DNA of 64,000 bases, from the NCBI GenBank assembly GCA_026214975.1, contig CM047808.1, positions 56,694,583 through 56,758,582 of the forward strand, in the 5' to 3' direction. Origin of the DNA: Gentiana macrophylla (taxonomy: Eukaryota; Streptophyta; Magnoliopsida; Gentianales; Gentianaceae). Shown in pieces: positions 55,691-64,000 of this stretch (positions within the stretch are counted from its first letter, which is position 1; each line of letters begins with the position of its first letter). The notes below the pieces were generated by a model, which saw only the letters and a program-made list of their open reading frames with translations, was not told where the DNA came from and made no database searches. A program made the position numbers and the translations under genes.

Positions 55691-56700
55691 AAAAACACCT
55701 CATCTTCTTGAGGTGTTACCCAAAAGGTATTGAATGACATCATACTAGAGAGAATCCTCCTATCGGCTTCCATTTGTTCTTTCTTATGCTTAACCATCTT
55801 CTAAAGTTCTTCTTCTTCAAGCTCTTACGCAAGCCGCTCCCAATCATCCAACTCCCAATGAGTAGTTTCTTTCCGAATTCTATTTCGTACCAACTACCCA
55901 TTAAAACTTCCTCCTCTGCGAGGTTAAAGTCTGCTGGTTGAGCTCCTTCAAATCATTCTTGCTCATCCCTGGAATATCCCGAGATTTTCCGTTCACTCAT
56001 AGGCTCGATGTCATAAGTTGTTGAGACAACTCTACATGATTCTTGCTGTTAAGTGAATTATAACATCCAGGCTCCTATCTCCGTGAGCTCTTCATCGAGG
56101 TCGATTTCATCCCCACAGTTGCTTCAATGAATGAGATCTCACGGCTCAAAGCTTCCGCGAAACTTTTCCTTGCTCGAGGGTAATGGAAGTGTCCCTACTT
56201 TCGAGTGATTTGGCGGTTTGGAAGTCAATGGTGGAAGCGAAGTGTTTAAGAAAGGCCGGCCCGAATCGAGGGCATCTCGCTTGTCGGCCGGTAATCGGTA
56301 TGATGACCCGATCGATTGGAAAAACTAGATGTTTAACATGAATAAGGGCGTTGTTAACACAACCAGGTGCTAAGCGGCTAGTTCGGTCCACTAGCGAAGA
56401 GGCGGGACACTCCTTTAGCCTTTTGTCCAGCCGAGACTCTTGCCAGGCGTTCAATGGCATTACATTAACAGAGGCCCTGAATTGCATAAGACATTGTGGA
56501 GCGTGTGGCCTTCAATCGTGCAGGAGATTGAAGGTCGTCCGAAATCACCTCGCTTGATTGCAGCGCTCTGTGAAACCGTTGAACACTCTTCTCTTAGCAC
56601 TTCCTCTGCCATTTCCTTGAGCTTCTTTTTGCTTCCACAGGCATCCTTAAGATACTTACGACACTTAGGCATCTCGGTTAATACCTCGGCCAAGTGGCAT
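55691..56700 (-). pseudogene. E3 protease region, frameshifted
   Basis: The frame at 56487-56146 begins with text that includes ASVNVMPLNAW, the region just after the Athila protease active site (normally DLGASIN), then PASSLVDRTSRL and VKHLVFPIDRVII. The frame to its right (56693-56460) holds CRKYLKDACGSKKKLKEM and IKRGDFGRPSISCTIEGH, the stretch before the active site. The two frames meet at about 56460-56487, exactly where the catalytic motif should be. Confidence 0.72.
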
Positions 56701-57694
56701 AGTCACCATAGTATCTCTAAGCATCTTCCTCACTCCGTCATCTTGTTTGTCGAGTTTAGGATATTTTCTCTTTTCTTTGCCGGATAGGGAAGGGTTTTGA
56801 ATGATTAATCATAGGTTGACTTTTAATGGCTTCATCCTCCTTATCCTTCCATCGGCGAACTTCTCGTTTTCTTTTTAGTCGGGGGTTCGAGATACGACTT
56901 CTCTTCTCAACATCCTCATCACTATCCCCAGAAGAATCATCACCACTCGATTCTTCCTCACTTGTTGCCTTCTTTGGCATTTAACCCGATTGCCCCCTCC
57001 AAACTTATGGCGTCGGGAGGGGCTACTCGTTCCGACATCTTTTGGGTCCATTAAATCTTACCGCTTACGAGGGTGACTGCATTTAACTCCTCATCTCCAT
57101 ACTCCCATTGAGGTGTGATGGCGGTGCAAGCATTGATATCTGCCTTAGGGTTTTTATCTGTATAACTTTCGGCGGTCTTCCTTGAGGTGCAGCTTGCTTG
57201 TTGATCGACCATCGACCAATCTGTCTCTCCATCGTCTTTTGACCGGTGGCTGAGTGTTTTCACCATGTCAACTAGCTCATCGAATTTCTTACGAGAGAGC
57301 GTGGGTGGGCTGTTGATTTTGTGTTTGGGCCCGATTACCTTGGGGTCTTGGGTTATTGGATGCACCAGGCGGTGTATAATAACTATTCAGCGGATTTCCC
57401 GAAAAGTTGCGGTTTTGAGTTTGACTTCGATTGACGAAAATTTTGGTGAAACCTCACTGAAGGGTTGATTACGGTTCTCCATAACTTGAACTTCCTCATT
57501 CATCGTATTCCCGGGCTGTATGCCCGAGTGATTCCACATCTGCGGCCCTTCTTGCTTTGCTTCATTTGCATGTTGGCGAGTTGCTTGTTCATCATTTCCA
57601 TTTGAGCAACAAGCGGTTTTGTCTCTGAGTCACTTGAAGCGACCTCCTTTTTTGCTTTCATGCTAACACGGGTCTTCTTTTGAGTTGCCCACAT
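56701..57694 (-). pseudogene. E3 gag C-terminus and linker, frameshifted
   Basis: Three frames. 57694-57500 has MWATQKKTRVSMKAKKEVAS and QMEMMNKQLANMQ, homologous to E1 gag. 57365-57051 has LSRKKFDELVDMVKTL and ends NAVTLVSGKI, close to the Athila NAxTLRSGK motif. 56980-56756 is acidic then basic (EEESSGDDSSGDSDEDVEKR), the usual linker before protease. Confidence 0.72.
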
Positions 57695-58430
57695 GTTATT
57701 CTTAGCTATCGTTTACGCTACCTATAGGCGGCATCATCTCCTCCTCCTAAAAAAATGATCCATGGTTTGTGGAATCAAGTAATCTCTATTGGGTTGCGTA
57801 ACACCTAATAGAATAATTCTAGAAGCTCATGTCGAGTATATCCATGGTTAGGGCATTTTCTCATTAATGATTCAACCTCTCCCAAGCCTTTCCCACTCTC
57901 TCCCCTACTAGTTGCTCGAAAGTGGCTATATCTCTTTTTTAGTTCCATTATCGTTCCAGGTGAAGCAAATTTGAGCAAAGGCTCTTTTAACATCGACCAG
58001 ATTATGAAGAGAGTGATGGGGTAAGGACTTAAACCAACGATTTGCTTCACCTTCAAAGCAAGCGGGAAAAGTTTCAATTTAAGAACTTACGAAGGAGCGC
58101 GAGGGGTAGTGACACACTTCACATATTTGCACAAAGTCGACAAGAAGTCATGTGGGTCTTCTGCGGCGGTGCCATGGAATGAACTATTTTGGACCATCCC
58201 CACAACTCCATTCTTAAGATCAAAATGCATTCCTCCCATCTCCGGAGGCGGATTGGTCTATGCCCTTCCAAGAAGTCTTGATCAAGATATGGCACATAAG
58301 GGTCTTCTTGCTGTAATTTGCGGCCGCTGAAATTTATTCTTTGTTGATGTTGAACTGTCCCGAGGTTGTTGTTGCATCTGTTTGGTTTATCCAGGCTTCT
58401 TCTTTGTTGTTGGTTACGCAATATTTGCAT
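57695..58430 (-). pseudogene. gag: E3 gag N-terminus and capsid core, frameshifted
   Basis: 58430-58119 holds the Gln/Asn-rich N-terminal part. 58077-57805 holds a broken capsid core, with KLFPLALK, FASPGTIMEL and SLMRKCPNHGYTRHELLELF. It corresponds base by base to the E1 gag at 280-926, which is open apart from one stop and one shift. The comparison shows many short deletions and insertions on the E3 side. Confidence 0.8.
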
Positions 58431-58991
58431 CGAATTTGGTTTAATTGAGCGGGATCTTGGTTATTATTCCCTTGGTTCTCCGGTTCGTCATCGCTAGAAC
58501 CGTGTTAAGCTCATCTTGTCGGAACCTTGAAAGAATCTTCTTTTGACAATGTCTCGCTCAGGTTCGGGGTTAAAGATAAGATTTCCCTTCTTACTCTGGT
58601 TTGCATAAACCGGAGAAGTAGAAACAGGAAGAAATCAACCGTAGGGTTGATGAGAACGAGTTTAGAGAAGATTGGAGGATTTAGAAGTTTAGAAAGATAG
58701 AAGAAGAGAAGAAAAAGTGGAATTTTAGGGGTGAATCGGCGTTCGATGTAAGTGGGCGCTAGTTCGAGAGAGGATTCGAAGTGAGCGCTCGTTGAGCAGC
58801 GAACCGGCGTTCGGAAGGCGAGATGAGAAGCGAGGCGGGCGTTCGGTATGGGTCATGCGTTCCAAGCGGACACTCGAGCGAGATTCACGGCCAAAATACT
58901 CTGCGTGCTAAAAGCGATCCTTTTGACCGGAAAAGCATCCTATGAAGAATCCGACAACCGTTACCGACTCCCGACAGCGGCGCCAAAAACT
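58431..58991 (-). other. E3 leader and degenerate primer site
   Basis: Homologous to the E1 leader. The primer site (about 58968-58985, ending GGCGCCA on the plus strand) keeps the GGCGCCA end, but the CCCCGGCAAC part is changed and shortened, compared with the perfect sites of E1 and E2. Confidence 0.65.
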
Positions 58992-60587
58992 TGTTCGGTA
59001 AAAGCGTGTTTTAAATTTATAATTACGGAACACCCCAAGTATAAGGTTAAGTAGTAAAGGGTGTTACCGGTCGTCCTAAGAAGTCGAATGTTAATCGGAT
59101 TAAGGTGCGATTATTATATTTACTATGTCACGAATTATTATCTCAAACTAGGGTTTATACTATCTATAAAATAAAAATGAAGAAACGATGGGTAAAATCA
59201 CGAAAACGAGAAAAACTTAGAAGCGGGCGGGCGGCGTCCGCTAGAGTGGACGGCGTCCGAGCACGTCTTTGAAAGCAGAAAATATCACGAAAAAACACAC
59301 TAAAATTACGGAAATAACTAAGCGTAGCAATAACAATCAATACGAGCGAATTTGTTTATCGAGATAATTAAAAGAAACGATTAGAATAACTAGGATCAAC
59401 CACACAACAATCACACAACCACTTTATGATCCGAATATGATTTTATTGGTTTGATCAATCTCGAAACCGATTAAATTCCTTTAACTCAATTCCTAGGGTT
59501 TTGTTTCCTTTTCCAAGTAAAACAATTAGACATACATCACATGATCATAAATTTGTTCCCAAATTACTTAACCCAATTAACAACACATGATTCCTCAAAA
59601 TATTGTTAATTGTATCGATTGAAAAAAAGTTCTATTGATGAATTATATTTCCATACAAATTCAACTCAACATATGGCTTTATTGATATTCCTATCTAACA
59701 AAACACTTAACAATCAAATCAAATAACAATTGATAAATAAAATTCAATATTCGAATTCATAAACAAAGATAAACTAACAATCCGTGGTTGTGGTGATGTT
59801 GATGTGGTATCCTCCCGCTATTCTACCGTGATGTGCTTAGCCTTCCATCCTTGTGATGATCAAGACATGATTGAAGGAAGATACTCATAATTTTTAGGAT
59901 TTGGTGCGGCTCCTCCAAGGGTGGAATATCTTGGTTGTATGTTGTGTGTATTAGGGTTGAAATAACACGCCTATTTATAGAATTACAGGCGGCTAGGTCA
60001 AAAATGGCCTTTGGGCGCCCGTCCGGAGGGTGGGCGCTTGATCAAAGTGCAAAACTTATTTGAGTCGGGCCGGTGAGGTTGGGCCTTACGTCTATGCAAA
60101 ATTGGGCAAAATCGAGGCGCTAGTCCACTAAAAATCTGTCAATCTGAATCAAAATTCTTCCGGTGGGCGCCATCCACTATTCGAACGCCCATCCGGGGCG
60201 GGACATCAAACGCCGCGTTCATCTTTACGGGCCTTGATTCAATACTTGAGGCGTTAAATCGACATACCTTCAAATTCGACCTTTCATCTTTATCTCTTTA
60301 TTCTTGACTCCCAATCTTCAAAGCACGATTACACACTTTAAATCAACTTTTCCTCAAACACATTTAACACACGTCGTCATTGAAAACATACCAAAGTGTA
60401 ACACAACTCAAACCAACATAAAATCATCATTTTAAGCACGTAATTGGCGCGTTTTACACTTTTTATAACTCTACAACCATTTCTTCAATTTGTTCATTTA
60501 ATACATAATTTTCTATAAAAATTACTAAAACACGGGGATTATTGTTATGAAATATTACGATATAAATCATAAAATTCACCGAGAACA
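58992..60587 (-). repeat. E3 5' LTR
   Basis: 1596 bp. Same ends as the 3' LTR. Long stretches are identical to it, and differences are concentrated in GC-rich words and short homopolymers. TATA box TATAAATAGG at 59970-59979 (minus). Confidence 0.95.
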
Positions 60588-60703
60588 TTAAGTCATTTCT
60601 TTGAAGTCACTATCTTTGGTTACTCCAGTTAATTTGCTCAAAATACTTAGTCAATTCAATCATTCCTAACTCACGACTGAGTGGCTTTGTGAATATTGAT
60701 GAT
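60588..60703 (-). pseudogene. copia-beta unit 2 continued, between E3 and E4
   Basis: 116 bases homologous to about 27385-27500, the end of copia pol beyond RNase H. On the minus strand it holds HSVVSxELGMIELTKYF-type text. It begins with the second TTAAG of E3 and ends at the E4 LTR. Confidence 0.8.
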
Positions 60704-61121
60704 TGTTAAAATAGTCTATCATACGGCATCAAGATTCTATCCGTTATGAGCTAAAAATAGTTGTTTCGACCTATAAATATGAACCATTTATGTTGACTAG
60801 CATATGTCGGGTTCATGAGTCAAGAAATCTGCACTTAGAGTTTATTTTCCATGTTTCGATATTATTTCGTGCATTATTTGATGACTTTCAGGATACATAA
60901 TATTGCGCTGATCACGATGGACGAATCTAGAGTGGACTGCACAAATGGAACGGGCCTAGGGTATTCCAAAAGCATCCAAGTTAAGTCGGTGGGAGAAAAA
61001 AGACAAAAGTATTTTGGTAACCCAGGATGCGGTGCCGACTTACCGAGGATCCAGATCCTTCTGAAACGTGTTTTCAGGGACAAGGGGTCGAACTAGATGT
61101 TCTTAAGTTGGTTTAGATAGT

Positions 61122-61129
61122 TATAAATA
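61122..61129 (+). promoter_or_regulatory. E4 TATA box
   Basis: TATAAATA followed by AGAGG, conserved in the solo LTR at 19246-19253. Transcription would start about 30 bases downstream. Confidence 0.65.
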
Positions 61130-61189
61130 AGAGGCCTCGCCTCAGAACTAAATGTAACAATTGTACCACACAATTTACAAGTATTATGC

Positions 61190-61195
61190 AATAAA
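61190..61195 (+). terminator. E4 LTR polyadenylation signal
   Basis: AATAAA 68 bases after the TATA box, with a T-rich tract following. In the 3' LTR of the element it would end the RNA; here it lies in the 5' LTR. Confidence 0.5.
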
Positions 61196-62162
61196 AATTC
61201 TTTGTTCTTTATTTTATTTATTTTATGAGTTCTGGTCGGAGAGACGGCAGAGTCGCCGCCTAGGGAGAGATCCGACGGAGATCTACTCTGGTCTTCAAGG
61301 GTATGATTTTTTGTCTTTTCCAAGATGTAGATCTATCGTTGTTCTATTCGACTAGTATGTTTTAATTGCTTATTTAGTTTAATTATGTAGTAGTTAGTTT
61401 ATTTTACCCTATGTGTTATTGATCTGATTCGTTGGTGAAGAAATCATGAAATAGTAGTTGCGTTCTTCAGATCTGTGACGGTCTATATCACTAGATCTGA
61501 ATACCTAGTAAATTACTAATTCATGATAATCGGCGCCAGCTATGTTGATCGATATATGTAATTTACATGTTTTTGGCCTGATCAACTATTTACACGTTAT
61601 CGTAAATTAACACGAAGGGCTGTTATTGAACTGTTAATTAGGACAATATTTTGATGGACCCTAGGAACGTGCTGGTCAATGTCTACCGCTATCTAGGCAG
61701 GTTTGCGGTATGAGTTAGCGTTCAATATCGATAGCTCTTATTCTTTATACATATGGGCTATTACGGACCAGTTAAGGAGGGTGCTTGCGTATAGATTGTC
61801 TACTGCCAATGTTGGAGTAGATAGGGTTAGGAGTTGAACCCGTAGCTGAACAATGAATAAATTCACCAATGGGGAGGACTGTTGAATGTGTGGTGGGAAT
61901 AAATAATTATTCATAATTGAACTAATACCTTAGAACTCTAGTTCGCTTAGTGCGAACTTGCATAATCTTGCTAGTTGATTGTTACCCAATTTACTACTCT
62001 CTATATTATAGTTTGGTCGTGAGCCGTTATAAATGACAAGCTCAATCTTGATAATTAGAAATTCTTATGAGTCTCTATGGGATCGACCTTGATTTTCCAG
62101 TACTCTACTATGATAGACCTAGTCCTATTGCTAGTAAGTGCTTTGCACGCGATCAAGATTTT

Positions 62163-62180
62163 TGGCACCGTTGTCGGGGA
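62163..62180 (+). other. E4 primer binding site, tRNA-Asp-like
   Basis: TGGCACCGTTGTCGGGGA differs from the perfect tRNA-Asp complement by two G-to-A or C-to-T changes in CpG sites, as expected from deamination. Confidence 0.82.
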
Positions 62181-62526
62181 CTCGTGTCAAGAATACTTTT
62201 TATTTAAGATTGAGTTTTCTGTAGATATTTGAGTCTGTTTAATTGAGTCTGTTTTATAGTCTGTTTATACTAGAGTCATACAGAGTCAGTTCAGTTAAAA
62301 TCTGGAAAAAAATAGCAGCCGGTTTACCGAGGGTCTATCGCGGTAAACCGACGGTCTAAATTTTGGCATAATTGTTTCTGTCAGTTAAGAGTCAAGCCTG
62401 TAGTCAAAGTCTGTATATTTGAGTCTTCCAGGCGTGCGTAACAGCCACCGAGGCATATCACTAACCATTTTATTTTCTTTTTGTGTCTTGTAGTACGCTA
62501 CACGATGTTCAGCAGCCAAACTTGAG
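62181..62526 (+). other. E4 leader
   Basis: Untranslated sequence. A repeated word AGTCTGTTT occurs at about 62231, 62246 and 62258, and an imperfect inverted pair GGTTTACCGAGGG / CGGTAAACCGACGG lies at about 62321-62353. No gene. Confidence 0.5.
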
Positions 62527-64000
62527 AGATTCATACCTGAGATTGAAAAGTTTGCTAGGAAAAAGAGAAAGGAAACTCAAGAGAGATCTGTTAGGCTGGC
62601 GGACGATGTGATTTTGCACGAAGGAGATCACAGTGAGAGGGAAGAAGAAATTCCACCTTTGGAGGATACAGAAATCGACATGGCATAAAACGGACAAAAT
62701 GGATGAGAATGGAGCGAGAGTGGTGGTACAAGCAGATAGTAGAACTCTACAGAGTTATGTAATGCCTACGATTGAGTAATTCGTGCCAGCAATTGTTCAG
62801 CCTGAGGATGCAGCTAAGGTATTTAACCCGAAACAAAATGTGATACAAATGGTGACTAACTACACTACTTTTCATGGAGTAATGAATGAAGTTCCTAGTG
62901 TACACATCACCAACTTTCTGGAAATAGTTAGCACGGTCAAGCCAGCAGGAGTTCCTGAAGTTAATATCAAGTTGAAGTTGTTTCCATTTACTCTGAAGGA
63001 CAAAGCAAAGATATGGTTATTGTCTCTAGCACCGGGATTGATCCAAACTTGGACCGATCTGTTGCAGAAGTTTATGAATAAGTACTGCCCGCCTAGGAAG
63101 TCATTACAGATGAGACAAGACATTATGAACTTCAAACAAAAATCCACTGAAACATTTGAAGAAGCATGGGAAAGATTTAAGGAAGCACAGAGGTGATGCC
63201 CTCACCATGATATCACTTTGCCCGTAAGAATGCATAGTTTTTATCATGGATTAAGACCAAGTGAACAATGAGAGTTGATGCCTCAAGCAACGGATGTTTT
63301 GCGTTGCTGTCACCTGAAGAAGCCGAAGAGAAATTGAATCAAATCACACTGAAAAGTCAATGGGGGACACATCAAGTGGAAACCGCCAATGTAGCTGAAG
63401 GCGTATTTGAAGATTATACTTCTCAAAAGATCTTATACCAGCTAATGGCAATGAATGAAAAGATAGATGGCATGCAAGATCGCATAGCCAAGGTCGTGAA
63501 AGTTCAAGATATAGAAGCAACCAACACTGAGGACGTGAACTATATAGGGAGGCAAGGAAATCCTTATAGGAGTGGATATGTCCAGGTTTTGATGACTACC
63601 CTGGTTTTAGACTGAGTGACCCTAATGGGGGTTTTCGAAAAAGTGATTCTAACGGTGAAGGGAGACTGAGACAAACTGGTTGATTCATACCTCAATTCAA
63701 CAAGTCCGGTGGTTGGGAAGCAGCCGTGGATAAAATGAGCTCAACTGTGACCGACACGGTCAATCAACTTATGAAATCCATGACTGAACACAATACAAAA
63801 TTCACCACTTATTGTAAGAAGAATGATACAAGACTGACCAATCAAGAAGCCTTAATGCAGAATTTGTCGAACCAATTGGGATAGATTGCAGAACAAGTGT
63901 CAGCCCATCCTCCGGGAGGATGGTCAAGTAACACTGAGAAGAATCAGAAGGAAGTTTTTACATCAATCCAAAGTATAAAAATGGTTTTATAAGATTCAAA
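62527..64000 (+). pseudogene. gag: E4 gag, interrupted, runs off the window
   Basis: Athila-type gag in pieces. An N-terminal charged part (FIPEIEKFARKKRKE near 62527) ends at stops near 62690. The capsid core at 62783-63196 has NFLEIVSTVKPAG, IKLKLFPFTLKDKAKIW, TWTDLLQKFMNKYCPPRKS and FEEAWERFKEAQR, followed by an in-frame TGA and then CPHHDITLP in the same frame. A second frame at 63268-63615 covers the region usually before the zinc knuckle (ILYQLMAMNEKIDGMQDRIA). Beyond 63615 the frame changes again, with VDKMSSTVTDTVNQLMKSM up to the window end. Not functional as read. Confidence 0.85.

Larger units (their letters stand above)
49500..60587 (-). mobile_element. E3: complete Athila-like Ty3/gypsy retrotransposon
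   Basis: An 11.1-kb minus-strand element with a perfect TTAAG target duplication (49495-49499 and 60588-60592). The uninterrupted paralogous site at about 27380-27400 confirms the insertion point. Order: 5' LTR 58992-60587, primer-site remnant, leader, gag, protease, RT/RNase H, integrase, noncoding 3' region, polypurine tract, 3' LTR 49500-51091. The LTRs are almost identical apart from small indels, so insertion was recent. Yet every frame is broken by 1-4-base indels every 50-200 bases. This mismatch suggests sequence errors (see findings). Confidence 0.94.
23447..60703 (-). mobile_element. copia-beta: tandem Ty1/copia array with later insertions
   Basis: A minus-strand Ty1/copia family. 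The order on the plus strand is LTR 23447-24824, internal region 24825-45573 (with Tat material inserted at 27701-41399), LTR 45574-46955, then a second internal 3' part at 46956-49499 continuing at 60588-60703 after E3. The middle LTR therefore serves as 5' LTR of the first unit and 3' LTR of the second. RT, RNase H and gag are of the plant copia kind. The extra envelope-like frame between RNase H and the 3' LTR suggests the Sirevirus/Maximus lineage. All frames are broken. It is inserted in the pre-integrase region of copia-alpha. Confidence 0.85.
60704..62155 (+). repeat. E4 5' LTR
   Basis: 1452 bp from TGTTAAAATAG to GCACGCGATCA. The left edge is set by the loss of copia-beta homology, the right edge by the primer site 7 bases on. 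It contains a TATA box and AATAAA in the usual spacing. Near the 3' end is the box GATAGACCTAGTCCTATTGC, shared with the related solo LTR. Small frames at 60851-61355 are not supported as genes. Confidence 0.85.
60704..64000 (+). mobile_element. E4: gypsy element, 3' part off window
   Basis: Plus-strand element with a 5' LTR (60704-62155), a tRNA-Asp-like primer site (62163-62180), a leader and gag running off the window. The LTR is related to the solo LTR at 18199-19681. The left flank is copia-beta. The target duplication cannot be checked because the other end is not visible. Gag places it with the Athila-type elements. Confidence 0.88.

Noticed and set aside
60851..61355. Small plus-strand frames in the E4 LTR
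   Set aside because: They lie in the U3/R/U5 region around the TATA and AATAAA signals, have no domain and are not kept in the related solo LTR.
1..64000. A host plant gene, DNA transposon or pararetrovirus
   Set aside because: Both strands were read for conserved exons, transposase motifs and movement-protein or coat-protein patterns. Everything recognisable belonged to LTR retrotransposons.

Overview
This window is plant nuclear DNA made almost entirely of LTR retrotransposons nested inside one another. I found no host gene, no structural RNA gene, no DNA transposon and no CRISPR array. The evidence for a flowering plant is the element types. There are Athila-like Ty3/gypsy elements with a tRNA-Asp primer site, a Tat-like Ty3/gypsy element with two RNase H regions and antisense reading frames, and Ty1/copia elements with an extra envelope-like frame. 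The density and depth of nesting suggest heterochromatin. The species cannot be named from the sequence.

Layout. (1) 1-3320: 5' end of an Athila-like element E1 on the minus strand (gag, primer site, 5' LTR), cut by the window start. (2) 3321-3895 and 17154-18099: one LTR of an unidentified family (host-A), split by (3) 3901-17148: a complete Athila-like element E2 on the minus strand with ATATT target duplication, an open integrase, an open RT/RNase H and an open gag. (4) 18100-23446: an old Ty1/copia element on the plus strand (copia-alpha), broken by a minus-strand gypsy solo LTR (18199-19681) and a copia solo LTR (20690-22366, CCTAG duplication). (5) 23447-60703: a minus-strand Ty1/copia array (copia-beta), arranged LTR-internal-LTR-partial internal, with an envelope-like frame in each internal part. 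(6) Inside copia-beta: a Tat solo LTR (27701-28319), then a 5'-truncated Tat element (28541-41399, plus strand). The Tat element carries three antisense reading frames and a truncated copia fragment (35237-37171). (7) Also inside copia-beta: a complete Athila-like element E3 (49500-60587, minus strand, TTAAG duplication), and 116 bases further on an E4 gypsy element (60704 to the window end, plus strand).

How the parts work together. The elements are parasites with the usual gag-protease-RT-RNase H-integrase order. Most frames are broken. E2 has the best preserved pol, with RT and integrase catalytic residues visible. The order of insertion can be read from the target duplications: copia-alpha is oldest, then copia-beta, then the Tat insertion, then E3 and E4. 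The most unusual parts are four. The Tat 3' region has antisense frames, two preceded by good TATA boxes. Two Tat LTRs lie at the same target site in what look like two copies of one copia sequence. E2 and E3 share a noncoding region beside the 3' LTR, with a paired hairpin and a second polypurine tract. Differences between paired LTRs in E3 and E2 are mostly small indels and patches, which points to consensus errors in the assembly.
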